Shown here: positions 37,221 to 45,707 of the stretch, piece by piece | Numbering within the stretch: the stretch's first letter is position 1 | Layout: each line of letters opens with the position of its first letter | From: Pedobacter jejuensis | GTDB taxonomy: Bacteria; Bacteroidota; Bacteroidia; Sphingobacteriales; Sphingobacteriaceae | Direction of reading: 5' to 3' | DNA: 64,000 bases | Assembly: GCF_003725795.1 (NCBI RefSeq) | Contig: NZ_RBEE01000043.1 | Location: 248,001 to 312,000 of the forward strand | Translations under genes and position numbers: made by a program | Notes under the pieces: generated by a model | Told to the model about the DNA's origin: nothing | The model's input: the letters and a program-made list of their open reading frames with translations, nothing else | Database searches by the model: none

Positions 37221-38912
37221 ATGAAAAAGATTAAATATTTAGTTATTGCGGCGGTTTCTGGCTTAGCAATTTTATCCTTTTCTTTTAAAGAAGATTTGTT
37301 TCTGGTTTCTAAAAACCTCGATATTTTTGCTTCGCTATACAAAGAAATCAATATTAATTATGTTGATGAAACCAGTGCGCCCGAATTAATGAGAACCGGA
37401 ATTGACGCAATGCTGGAAAGTTTAGATCCATACACAGAATACGTTCCTGAATCGGAAATTGAAGATTATAAACTAAAATATGTAAGTACACAGTATGGCG
37501 GTATTGGCGCTGGAACTGTGATAATTGATGGGAAACTGTTTGTTAATGAAGTAAGCGAAGGTTATGCTGCAAATAAATCTGATGTAAAAGCTGGCGACCA
37601 AGTCATCAAAATTAATAATATCGAAATTAAAGGTAAGGAGCGTGGGCAAATTAGTCAACTCCTCCGTGGACCAAAAGGAACAGCAGTAGATTTAACCATA
37701 AACCGCGATGGAAAAGAGCTGATTAAAAAAATCATTCGTGAGGAAATTAAGCAGCCAAATGTATCTTATTTCGGAATGGTTGGCGATGGAGTTGGGTACA
37801 TCAAACTAGATAAGTTTCTGGAAAATTCTGGTCAGGAGGTTAAAGATGCGTTGTTAACTTTAAATAAAGAAAACCCAAAAGGCATTGTACTCGATTTGCG
37901 AAATAATGGAGGAGGAATATTGCAGGAAGCCGTTAAAATTGTTAACCTTTTTGTTAATAAAGATTTGCTCGTTGTAACTCAAAAAGGTAAAAATGCAGAG
38001 AAAACCATATCATACAAAACACAGGTTCCACCGATTTCAATAGCTGTTCCCTTGGTTGTTTTGGTAAATAATAATTCTGCCTCAGCTTCAGAAATTGTTG
38101 CTGGCTCGCTTCAAGATTTAGACAGAGCAATTGTAATTGGACAACGCAGTTATGGCAAAGGATTAGTGCAACAAACTTTCAATTTGCCTTATAACAGTTT
38201 GGTGAAAGTTACGGTAGCCAAGTATTACACGCCATCGGGTAGATGTATTCAAAAGCTAGATTACACACACAAAAATGCTGATGGTATTGCAGAACGTTTT
38301 GCAGATTCGACGATAACCATGTACCAAACCAAAGCGGGCAGAAATGTTTACAGTGGTAATGGCGTCTATCCTGATATTGTTGTTGAGGCAGCAAAATTGA
38401 GCCCTATAACTATAACGATGTTAAATAAAAGCATGTTTTTTAACTATGCAAATCAATATAAAAAAGACAAACCTAGTGTAGCATCAGCCAAAACATTTCA
38501 AATTACCGATGCCGATTATGCGGCTTTTGCAAATTCGCTGGCAGATAAGGATTTAAGTTATCAAAGCAGAACCGAAAGATTACTTACCGAATTGCGCTAC
38601 GAAGCAGATAAGGAAAATAAAACTGCCGAAGTTAAAGCCGATTTAGAAAACCTTAAAAATAAACTTACTTCAGCTAAAAAGACCGATTTAGCAAATCATA
38701 AGACAGAGATTAAAAGAGTATTGGAAACCCAAATTGTAAGTCGATATTTTTACGAAAAAGGAAGAATAGAGCAGAGTTTTCAATACGATAAAGAATTAAA
38801 TGCCGCTAAATCTCTTTTTAACAATCAAACTCAAATGCTGGCAATTTTAAAAGGTGATGGCAATTATAAAGTGATTGGGAAACCTGTAAAAGAAAGCACA
38901 ACTTTAGATTAG
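37221..38912 (+). CDS. S41-family C-terminal processing peptidase (CtpA-like)
   Basis: 563 residues. An uncleaved signal or anchor is at about 5-22 (YLVIAAVSGLAILSFSF). A PDZ domain lies around 85-170 (GGIGAGTVIIDGKLFVNEVS, DQVIKINNIEIKG). The S41 core follows, with VGYIKLDKFLENSG, KGIVLDLRNNGGGILQEAV, the nucleophile region SASASE (286-291) and Lys313 in SYGKGLVQQTF. The Ser-Lys dyad marks an active periplasmic protease of the tail-specific type. The last 150 residues form a helical region. Substrate unknown. Confidence 0.93.
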   Translation: MKKIKYLVIAAVSGLAILSFSFKEDLFLVSKNLDIFASLYKEININYVDETSAPELMRTGIDAMLESLDPYTEYVPESEIEDYKLKYVSTQYGGIGAGTVIIDGKLFVNEVSEGYAANKSDVKAGDQVIKINNIEIKGKERGQISQLLRGPKGTAVDLTINRDGKELIKKIIREEIKQPNVSYFGMVGDGVGYIKLDKFLENSGQEVKDALLTLNKENPKGIVLDLRNNGGGILQEAVKIVNLFVNKDLLVVTQKGKNAEKTISYKTQVPPISIAVPLVVLVNNNSASASEIVAGSLQDLDRAIVIGQRSYGKGLVQQTFNLPYNSLVKVTVAKYYTPSGRCIQKLDYTHKNADGIAERFADSTITMYQTKAGRNVYSGNGVYPDIVVEAAKLSPITITMLNKSMFFNYANQYKKDKPSVASAKTFQITDADYAAFANSLADKDLSYQSRTERLLTELRYEADKENKTAEVKADLENLKNKLTSAKKTDLANHKTEIKRVLETQIVSRYFYEKGRIEQSFQYDKELNAAKSLFNNQTQMLAILKGDGNYKVIGKPVKESTTLD

Positions 38913-39100
38913 CATAAGTAAAGTATCGCTGGTTTATAAGAAGGTATAATTTTCATTCCTCTTCAAAAACCTAAATTGAAAGTTTTGTACAACAAAATTC
39001 TTTTGGTTAGCATCGTGCTGAAACAAATAATCAAACAGCTTCTTATTCATTTTCGCTATAATTTACTTTCTTTGTGTGCCCAAACAAATCTAATCTTTTA

Positions 39101-41704
39101 ATGAAAAATTTTTTAATCCTCCTGCTGATATCCCTTCCTTTTTTTGCCAATGCACAACAACGTTATGAACTTAACTCGGGATGGGTTTGCGCCAATGTTA
39201 AAGATGTAAATGCTAATGGAAGTCAGATTTCAACGAAAAGTTTCACTATAAACAACTGGATGGCAGCCACTGTTCCGGGTACAATTTTAACAACCTTATT
39301 AAACAATAAAAAAATTCCAGATCCTTTTTATGGTATAAATAATGAGCGGATTGACGATGTTTATAAAACCGGGAATGCTTATTACACCTATTGGTTTGTT
39401 AAAGATTTTGATGAAAAGGCGATTGGAAACGAACAAGTTTGGCTGCAATTTAGAGGCATAAATTATAAGGCAGATATTTTCTTAAATGGTAAAAAGATTA
39501 ATCTGACTACAATAGAAGGAATGCACTTACGAAGCCATTTTAACATCACTAAAATGCTTGCCGCGAATGGCAAAAACAGGTTAGCCGTTATCGTTCATCC
39601 ACCAGATTTTGTTGGTAACCCGAACGGCGGGCAAGGTGGTGATGGAACTATAGCAAAAGGATTAACTACGCAATATACTGCTGGATGGGATTGGATTCAG
39701 CCCACTCGCGATAGAAATACAGGCATTTGGGATAAAGTTACGATAGAGAAAACACAGTCGGTAAACCTTCAAAATCCACATGTGGTTACCTTAGTTCCTG
39801 GCAAGCGTTTAGCCGAAGGTAAGCAGAAACCCGCAACGGTAAAGGTTTCTGTAGAGGTAGAAAACCCCACAAGCAAAGCTGTGTCAGGCACCTTGCTGTA
39901 TCAGTTTGCAGGGCAAACCATTCAAAAAGCAGTTACCATTAAAGCGAATCAAAAAACTGAGATTGGTTTCGATGATTTGACAGTTCAAAATCCTAAACTT
40001 TGGTGGCCAAATGGTTATGGTGAGCAATATTTGTACGATTTAAAAATTAAATTCATCAGCAATGCTACCGTATTTGATGAAGAAAATTTAAAAGTTGGCA
40101 TTCGCCAGATAGATAATATCTGGAATGAGCAAACCAGAAGTATGGGTGCTTATGTCAACGGACAAAAGATTTTTATCAAAGGCGGCAATTGGATTATTTC
40201 TGATGCAATGCTTCGCTTTACAGATGCCAGATATGATGCTGAAGTTCGTTACCATAAAGACATGAACCTTAATTTAATTCGAATTTGGGGTGGTGCAATT
40301 TTAGAACGACCAGAATTTTACAACGCATGCGATAAATATGGGCTTCTAGTTTTCCAGGATTTTTGGTTTAGCGGCGATTGTAACGGAAGGTGGATAGACC
40401 CGATGAAAAAGGATGACCAATGGGCAAGAAGAAAGTATCCCGATAACCATAACTTGGTTTTAAATGCAATTGAAGATCAGGTAAAAATGATTAGAAACCA
40501 TGCTTCATTGGCATTTTGGTGCGGTGGTAATGAAATAACACCTCCCGAAGATATTTTACAGCCACTAAAAAATGATATTTTGCCACGTTTAGATGGAACC
40601 AGAATTCTTTACGATTTTTCTAATAGTGATGAAATGTCGTTCAATAGCATTGGTGGAAATGGCGATGGTCCGTATGGAATACAAAATCCATTAAGCTTTT
40701 GGGCGAACAAAACTTTTCCTTACAATTCTGAAGTTGGTTCGGTAGGTGTTGGTGACTACGAATCGTTAGAGCGATTTATCCCGAAAGAAAATATGATAGC
40801 TCCTCAATTTAAAGAAAAGTCAGATTCTGTTTGGGATTATCATAAATATATTGGCTATGATGAATACATAAATCCTTATGGTAAGGCGAAGGATGCTAAA
40901 GATTTTGCTATGAAAGCTCAATTGGTAAATTACGACCAATACAGAGCCTTGATGGAGGGTTTTTCTTCGCACATGTGGGAATGGTACACCGGTTCTATTA
41001 TTTGGAAAACGCAAAACCCTTGGACAGCCATGCGAGGCCAAATGTATGATTATTATTTAGACCCAAATGCCTGTTTATATGGTTTAAGAAAAGGAAGCGA
41101 ACCACTTCATATTATGATGAACCCAATTGATAGCATGGTTACTGTAGTAAATAATGGCTTCAAAAATTTGGATAATTTAATGGTGCAGGCAAAAGCTTAT
41201 GATATGGATGGAAAGGAATACTTCTATTCTCAGGTTTTCAATTCAATAGGTGCCTCATCGGCTCGAAGGTTTTTTCCGTTAAACGATTTTTTGAAAAAAT
41301 TAGATAAAAAAGAGGGTGTTTTTGTATCATTAAGGTTGCTGAATGTAGAACAGAAAGTTTTGAGTGATAATTTATATTGGCTTCCCTCAAAAGATGGAGA
41401 ATATAAAGGATTACAAAAAATGAAATCTGTATTACCAAAAATTGAAGCGGTAGAAAAAGTTAAGGGAAAAGTGTTGGTTACCATTACTAATGAAAACAAT
41501 AACCCTGTGGCATTTTTTAATAGGATTGCATTAATTAATGCCAGTACGGGTAAAAGAATACTTCCCGCGTTTTATGATGATAATTACATAAGTGTTTTGC
41601 CCGGGGAGCATAAAATAATTACAGTAGAATACAACGGAACAGAAAAAACAGCAGTTGAAGTTTATGGCTGGAATGTAGAACGAAAAAGGGTGGAAGTGAA
41701 TTAA
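39101..41704 (+). CDS. exported glycoside hydrolase family 2 (beta-mannosidase / exo-beta-glucosaminidase subgroup)
   Basis: I choose ATG 39101 (867 residues), which opens a signal peptide (MKNFLILLLISLPFFANAQQ); a GTG at 39074 is unlikely. The jelly-roll sugar-binding domain has WMAATVPGTILTTLL, VWLQFRGINYKADIFLNGK and TAGWDWIQPTRDRNTGIWD. Ig-like domains and a TIM barrel follow. The acid/base Glu is in FWCGGNEITPPEDIL (near 480) and the probable nucleophile Glu in FPYNSEVGSVGV (near 548). This layout is closest to CsxA/endo-beta-mannosidase-type GH2 enzymes. Cleavage of mannosides or glucosaminides cannot be decided from sequence. It is expected in the periplasm. Confidence 0.84.
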   Translation: MKNFLILLLISLPFFANAQQRYELNSGWVCANVKDVNANGSQISTKSFTINNWMAATVPGTILTTLLNNKKIPDPFYGINNERIDDVYKTGNAYYTYWFVKDFDEKAIGNEQVWLQFRGINYKADIFLNGKKINLTTIEGMHLRSHFNITKMLAANGKNRLAVIVHPPDFVGNPNGGQGGDGTIAKGLTTQYTAGWDWIQPTRDRNTGIWDKVTIEKTQSVNLQNPHVVTLVPGKRLAEGKQKPATVKVSVEVENPTSKAVSGTLLYQFAGQTIQKAVTIKANQKTEIGFDDLTVQNPKLWWPNGYGEQYLYDLKIKFISNATVFDEENLKVGIRQIDNIWNEQTRSMGAYVNGQKIFIKGGNWIISDAMLRFTDARYDAEVRYHKDMNLNLIRIWGGAILERPEFYNACDKYGLLVFQDFWFSGDCNGRWIDPMKKDDQWARRKYPDNHNLVLNAIEDQVKMIRNHASLAFWCGGNEITPPEDILQPLKNDILPRLDGTRILYDFSNSDEMSFNSIGGNGDGPYGIQNPLSFWANKTFPYNSEVGSVGVGDYESLERFIPKENMIAPQFKEKSDSVWDYHKYIGYDEYINPYGKAKDAKDFAMKAQLVNYDQYRALMEGFSSHMWEWYTGSIIWKTQNPWTAMRGQMYDYYLDPNACLYGLRKGSEPLHIMMNPIDSMVTVVNNGFKNLDNLMVQAKAYDMDGKEYFYSQVFNSIGASSARRFFPLNDFLKKLDKKEGVFVSLRLLNVEQKVLSDNLYWLPSKDGEYKGLQKMKSVLPKIEAVEKVKGKVLVTITNENNNPVAFFNRIALINASTGKRILPAFYDDNYISVLPGEHKIITVEYNGTEKTAVEVYGWNVERKRVEVN

Positions 41705-41710
41705 TGCGTT

Positions 41711-41966
41711 CGTCACCCTGAATTTATTTCAGGGTCTTGATGGGTAGATTTAATAAATAGCGCTTAATTCGTCTGATTTAAGGCGGTCGTCACCCTGAAT
41801 TCATTTCAGGGTCTTAATTGTAGATTTAATAAATAGCTTTATCTCAATTGGTTTAAGGTTGTCGTCACCCTGAATTTATTTCAGGGTCTTAATTGTAGTT
41901 TAAATAAAAAACAATTAGTTCAGCTGGTTTATGGCGGTCGTCACCCTGAATTTATTTCAGGGTCTT
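41711..41966 (+). repeat. A-type palindromic repeats, left sub-array (4 copies)
   Basis: Copies of a 28-base unit begin at 41711, 41788, 41863 and 41939, spaced 75-77 bases. Each has the 8-bp stem ACCCTGAA / TTCAGGGT with a 5-base loop, preceded by CGTC and followed by CTT. Stems are identical; the second copy differs only in its loop (TTCAT instead of TTTAT). All four have the same orientation. The spacers resemble each other, unlike CRISPR spacers. Confidence 0.95.
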
Positions 41967-42342
41967 AAATTATTGATTTAATAAAATATCAATGGAGCAA
42001 GGTGGTTGCGTTTATATATTAAGCAATTTTAAACATACAGTACTTTATATAGGTGTAACCTCAGAGTTATATTTTAGAATAAAAGAACACAAAGAAAAAT
42101 TTTATCCAAAGTCATTTTCTGCTAAATACAACTGCAATACTTTAGGGTTTTTTGAGCAGTTTAGTACAATTGAAGAAGCTATTATAAGAGAGAAACAAAT
42201 AAAAAACTGGAAAAGAAGTTGGAAAATTAATCTGATAAACGAATTTAATCCTAATTGGGATGATCTGTTTCTTACTTTGGAATAATTGTTAAAACACATG
42301 TGTAAATAGCATTTAAGATGCTGAAATAAATTCAGCATGACG
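41939..42342 (+). mobile_element. candidate element: A repeat, GIY-YIG gene, inverted B repeat
   Basis: The GIY-YIG gene is bounded by an A-type hairpin (41939-41966, 25 bases before the ATG) and an inverted B-type hairpin (42315-42342, 29 bases after the stop). Four nearby A-B pairs have the same outer ends and flanks but only a 42-43-base spacer. The short flanks of the gene (GATTTAATA on the left, GTGTAAATAGCATTTAAG on the right) are also found in those spacers. This suggests a full element and internally deleted derivatives. Mobility is an inference. Confidence 0.4.
41992..42285 (+). CDS. single-domain GIY-YIG nuclease
   Basis: 97 residues forming one GIY-YIG domain. The motif is split as VYIL (7-10) and LYIGVTS (18-24). 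The conserved Arg29 (ELYFRIKEHK) and catalytic Glu67 in REKQIKNWKRSWK are present, so it should be active. The end NEFNPNWDDLF is typical of the small YhbQ/UPF0213-like group. It lacks any extra DNA-binding domain. The gene is intact and lies inside an array of palindromic repeats, between an A and an inverted B copy. The family cuts DNA and includes homing and repair nucleases; a role in spreading these repeats is my inference. Confidence 0.92.
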   Translation: MEQGGCVYILSNFKHTVLYIGVTSELYFRIKEHKEKFYPKSFSAKYNCNTLGFFEQFSTIEEAIIREKQIKNWKRSWKINLINEFNPNWDDLFLTLE

Positions 42343-42352
42343 GTGGTGATAT

Positions 42353-42394
42353 AAACAAAACAGGCGGTGCATTTGCGTCGCCTGTTTTGTTTAT
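42353..42394. terminator. terminator-like hairpin, copy 1, after the GIY-YIG gene
   Basis: AAACAAAACAGGCG and CGCCTGTTTTGTTT pair perfectly around GTGCATTTGCGT, with A/T runs on both sides. It lies just beyond the B repeat that follows the nuclease gene and is duplicated at 42823. Confidence 0.75.
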
Positions 42395-42822
42395 ATACAT
42401 TTAACTTAACCTCAGCTAGTTCCGGCGGTCGTCACCCTGAATTTAGTTCAGGGTCTTGATCGTAGATTTAATAGAAAAAACGTATGTGTAAATAGCATTT
42501 AAGATGCTGAAATAAATTCAGCATGACGATGGTTATATATTTAACTTTAGCTTAGCTGGTTTATGGCGGTCGTCACCCTGAATTCATTTCAGGGTCTTAA
42601 TTGTAGATTTAAACGAAAAAAGGTATGTATGATAGCATTTAAGATGCTGAAATAAATTCAGCATGACGATGGTTATATATTTAACTTTAGCTCAGTTGGT
42701 TTAAGGCGGTCGTCACCCTGAATTTATTTCAGGGTCTTGATTGTAGATTTAATAGAAAAAACGTATGTGTAAATAGCATTTAAGATGCTGAAATAAATTC
42801 AGCATGACGATGGAAATATAAA

Positions 42823-42861
42823 TAAAAACAGGCGGTGCATTTGCGTCGCCTGTTTTGTTTA
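42823..42861. terminator. terminator-like hairpin, copy 2, without an adjacent gene
   Basis: It has the same core (ACAGGCG / CGCCTGT with loop GTGCATTTGCGT) as at 42353, again placed 18-20 bases after a B repeat. No gene precedes it here, which suggests that a block containing B repeat, hairpin and A repeat was duplicated. Confidence 0.7.
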
Positions 42862-43126
42862 TTTATATTTTTTTAACTTCAGCTCAGGAGGTTTATGGCG
42901 GTCGTCACCCTGAATTTATTTCAGGGTCTTGATGGGTAGATTTAATAAATAACAATTAATTCAGCTGATTTAAGGCGGTCGTCACCCTGAATTTATTTCA
43001 GGGTCTTAATTGTAGATTCAATAGTAGAAAAGTATGTTTGATAGCATTTAAGATGCTGAAATAAATTCAGCATGACGATAATGATATAGACACCCGATCC
43101 TATAAATAACCGAACAATTCATTTCC

Positions 43127-43166
43127 AAAAAAAATCCTCGCAAATTCTACATCTGCAAGGATTTTT
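43127..43166 (-). terminator. terminator of the ferredoxin operon
   Basis: On the minus strand AATCCTTGCA pairs with TGCGAGGATT (one G-T pair) and is followed by a run of eight T. It lies 26 bases beyond the ferredoxin stop codon. Confidence 0.85.
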
Positions 43167-43191
43167 AGATCTTATCTTATGAGTTTTAACT

Positions 43192-43509
43192 TTAATGTAA
43201 TTTAACCTTCAAGCCGTCCATATTATTGTTTAACTGTAATTGGCAGGCCAAGCGAGAATTTGGCAATAAATCGGGCAAGGTATCTAACATTGCATATTCA
43301 TCATCGGTCATCTCATTTAATTTTTCTTCGCCTTCTAAAACGTCTACACAGCAAGTTGCACACAAAGCCATCCCACCACAGGTAGCTAAAATATCATATT
43401 CTGATGCTTTTAAAAACTCCATCAAACTCAAGCCCATATCTGTGGGCGCTTCATGAGAAGTAATCGAACCATCCGGTTCTTGCATGTGTATCGTAATATT
43501 GTTTTCCAT
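43192..43509 (-). CDS. 2Fe-2S ferredoxin
   Basis: 105 residues of the plant/adrenodoxin-type fold. The cluster ligands are CGGMALCATC (CX5CX2C) and a fourth Cys in SRLACQLQL. The second half has TDDEYAMLDTLPDLLPNSRL, seen in adrenodoxin-like ferredoxins. It carries electrons in the cytoplasm. The gene follows a ferredoxin reductase-like flavoprotein by 39 bases on the same strand, so the two probably form an electron-transfer pair. Confidence 0.92.
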   Translation of the reverse strand: MENNITIHMQEPDGSITSHEAPTDMGLSLMEFLKASEYDILATCGGMALCATCCVDVLEGEEKLNEMTDDEYAMLDTLPDLLPNSRLACQLQLNNNMDGLKVKLH

Positions 43510-43548
43510 TTGCTCGCTTTATATCAGATGCGAATATAATTAAACTGC

Positions 43549-44559
43549 TTAAAATTCTGATACTCCGTTAACAGTAGTATATTTCATAGTGTATTTAACA
43601 CCCGGATTCATGTAAGAATAAGCGCTATGACTCATCAGCGCCGCCTCATGAAAACCGCAAAGGATTAATTTTAGCTTGTTTGTGTAAGTGTTAATATCAC
43701 CAATTGCATAAATACCAGGAATGTTAGTAGAATAATCATCCGTATTAACTTCGATAGCGCTTTTGCTAATGTTCAAATTCCAATCTTCAATCGGGCCTAA
43801 CTTCGGACTTAAACCAAATAAAGGAATCAAGTGATTTGCCTCTACCATCGATTTTTCCATGGTACGATTTTGAACAATTTCTACTTGTTCCAATTTATCG
43901 CCACCATGCACTGCATGTAGGTTGCTGTTTAATACTAAATTAATTTTTCCGCTTTCAGCCAGGGCCATAACCTTTGCAACCGAATCAGGAGCTCCACGGA
44001 AACTCTCGCTTCTATGCACTAATGTTAGTTCAGAGCAAACCTCAGCAAGATAGATGGTCCAATCTAAAGCAGAATCTCCACCTCCGGCAATAACCATCTT
44101 TTGGTCGCGGTATTTTTCCGGGTCAAGAATCATATAATTAACACCTTTACCGTTTTCAAAATGCTCAAGGTTTTCTACAGCAGGTTTACGAGGTTCAAAA
44201 CAACCCAGGCCACCAGCAATAACAACAACCTTAGCTTCGATAATGGTTCCCATATTTGTTGTTAAAACAAAATCTGCCTCACCACGCTTTTCTAAACCTT
44301 CAATTCGCTCACCAAGAGTAAACGATGGATGAAAAGGTTTTGCCTGCTCCATTAAATTATCTACCAGCTCCTGAGCCAATACAGATGGATAACCCGGAAT
44401 ATCGTATATCGGTTTTTTAGGGTAAATTTCAGAAAGCTGACCACCAACCTGAGGAAGATAATCAATTAAATGGCAACGCATTTTTAATAAACCGGCTTCA
44501 AAAATGGCAAATAAACCAACCGGACCAGCGCCTATTACGGCTATATCAGTAGAGATCAT
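43549..44559 (-). CDS. ferredoxin-NAD(P)+ reductase, thioredoxin-reductase-like type
   Basis: 336 residues. The FAD-binding motif AVIGAGPVGLFAIFEAGLL is at the N-terminus and VGGQLSEIYPKKPIYDIPGYP follows. A second Rossmann motif (MVIAGGGDSALDWTIYLAE, about 153-171) binds NAD(P)H, and YAIGDINTYTNK marks the C-terminal FAD contact. The redox CXXC of thioredoxin reductase is absent, which identifies the YumC-type ferredoxin reductase. The adjacent ferredoxin is the natural partner. Confidence 0.9.
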   Translation of the reverse strand: MISTDIAVIGAGPVGLFAIFEAGLLKMRCHLIDYLPQVGGQLSEIYPKKPIYDIPGYPSVLAQELVDNLMEQAKPFHPSFTLGERIEGLEKRGEADFVLTTNMGTIIEAKVVVIAGGLGCFEPRKPAVENLEHFENGKGVNYMILDPEKYRDQKMVIAGGGDSALDWTIYLAEVCSELTLVHRSESFRGAPDSVAKVMALAESGKINLVLNSNLHAVHGGDKLEQVEIVQNRTMEKSMVEANHLIPLFGLSPKLGPIEDWNLNISKSAIEVNTDDYSTNIPGIYAIGDINTYTNKLKLILCGFHEAALMSHSAYSYMNPGVKYTMKYTTVNGVSEF

Positions 44560-44882
44560 TCAAAAAAATTTAATGCAAAGTTACAAAATAAACCTTTATC
44601 AATATTCTTATTTAGATATATTCCAGATAATTTTGTAAAGCAGTATAATTCAATATTTTGTATGCTAAACATAAACAAAAAACAAAAGTTTAATGTATTT
44701 GCATAATTAAAACAAATTATAATTGCTCTATAGAACTGCTAGAATTATGTTGTTATGCTTTTTATGTAATAAATGACTTTAATAAAGTTTTTTGTTTTAA
44801 CTCTGTTCTTTATTCTTTGCTCCCTGTTCTTTGCTCTTTAATCCTTCAAGCTTTCTGCTTTTTCCTTACCTTTGAGATGTAC
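44560..44882. other. AT-rich divergent intergenic region
   Basis: About 320 bases between the divergent reductase and lpxH-like genes. It holds a pyrimidine-rich near-duplication (TGTTCTTTATTCTTTGCTCC then TGTTCTTTGCTCTTTAATCC, about 44804-44845) and a -7-like box at 44867. I see no RNA gene or open frame of note. Confidence 0.5.
44867..44874 (+). promoter_or_regulatory. candidate -7 promoter box close to the lpxH-like start
   Basis: TACCTTTG matches TAnnTTTG. It would place transcription start near 44880, only a few bases before the ATG at 44883, implying a very short leader or a leaderless mRNA. Confidence 0.35.
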
Positions 44883-45626
44883 ATGAGTAAGAATATTTAT
44901 TTTGCATCTGATTTTCATTTAGGTTCTCCAAACTATGCCGAAAGTCGTAACCGCGAACAGCGGATCGTTAATTGGCTAAACTTTATTGAACCAACCTGCG
45001 CTGAATTGTTTTTAATGGGCGATATTTTTGATTTCTGGTTTGAATACGAGAAAGTTATTCCGAAAGGATTTATACGCTTGCAGGGAAAGCTAGCCCAAAT
45101 GACGGATTCAGGGATTAAAATATATTTTTTTAAAGGCAACCATGATATGTGGGTTCGCAGTTATTTTACGCAAGAAATGGGTTTGGAAATAATTAGCGAT
45201 GAAATGATAATCGAACGTGGAGGCAAAAAGTTTTACCTTCATCACGGCGATGGCTTAGGGCCAGGCGATAAAAAATATAAATTCCTTCGTAAAATTTTTA
45301 GAAGTCCGTTTTGCCAATGGCTGTTTGCCCGTTTGCATCCAAACTTAGGAATTGGAATTGCCACTAAATGGAGCAACAGTAGCAGAGCTGCAAGTAACCC
45401 AGAAGAAGTTTTTTTTGGTGTTGAGCATGAATGGCTGGCGATACATTCTAAAGAGATATTACAAAAAAACCATTTTGATTATTTTATTTATGGACACAGG
45501 CATTTACCAATGGATTTAGATTTGGGAAATGGAAGTCGTTACGTAAATACAGGCGAATGGCTTAGATACAATTCTTATGCAGTTTTTGATGGCGCCAATT
45601 TGAAGCTTGAGTATTTTAAGGGTTAA
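44883..45626 (+). CDS. UDP-2,3-diacylglucosamine hydrolase-like metallophosphatase
   Basis: 247 residues from ATG 44883 (44877 is an alternative). The calcineurin-type metal motifs are complete: ASDFHLG, MGDIFDFW, FKGNHDMW, LHHGDG and IYGHRHLPM. This pattern is that of LpxH/LpxH2-type enzymes, which remove UMP from UDP-2,3-diacylglucosamine in lipid A synthesis. It probably acts at the inner membrane surface. It is encoded alone, with a low-complexity repeat starting right after the stop codon. Confidence 0.86.
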   Translation: MSKNIYFASDFHLGSPNYAESRNREQRIVNWLNFIEPTCAELFLMGDIFDFWFEYEKVIPKGFIRLQGKLAQMTDSGIKIYFFKGNHDMWVRSYFTQEMGLEIISDEMIIERGGKKFYLHHGDGLGPGDKKYKFLRKIFRSPFCQWLFARLHPNLGIGIATKWSNSSRAASNPEEVFFGVEHEWLAIHSKEILQKNHFDYFIYGHRHLPMDLDLGNGSRYVNTGEWLRYNSYAVFDGANLKLEYFKG

Positions 45627-45639
45627 GGGATTTAGGTTA

Positions 45640-45707
45640 AGATTGAGAGGTTAGGTCGAGATTGAGGCTGAGGTTAAGATTAAGGTTGAGGCTGAGATTG
45701 AAAATGA
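45640..45707. repeat. purine-rich low-complexity hexamer-like repeat
   Basis: Imperfect tandem units such as GAGATTGAGGCTGAGG and TTAAGATTAAGGTTGAGG follow the lpxH-like stop codon and lead into the 175-bp repeat. Confidence 0.7.

Larger units (their letters stand above)
42315..43077. repeat. mixed A/B palindromic repeat array, right part (5 A + 5 B copies)
   Basis: A copies (plus) begin at 42431, 42571, 42711, 42903 and 42980. B copies begin at 42315, 42501, 42641, 42782 and 43050, in the opposite orientation. Read in the A orientation, the B stem is ATGCTGAA / TTCAGCAT, differing from A at two paired positions with both partners changed. A-B pairs are separated by 42, 42, 43 and 42 bases. 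From 42431 the A-B unit repeats with an exact period of 140 bp. Loop variants occur (TTTAG at 42431, TTCAT at 42571), while no stem is broken. This explains the 906-base gap up to the ferredoxin gene. Confidence 0.95.

Noticed and set aside
42102..42338. 78-residue ORF antisense to the GIY-YIG gene
   Set aside because: The plus-strand frame carries all GIY-YIG catalytic residues, and the antisense frame extends into the B hairpin.
41711..43077. CRISPR array
   Set aside because: The repeats are short hairpins in both orientations, the spacers are similar to one another and vary in length with the class of repeat, and no cas gene is present.
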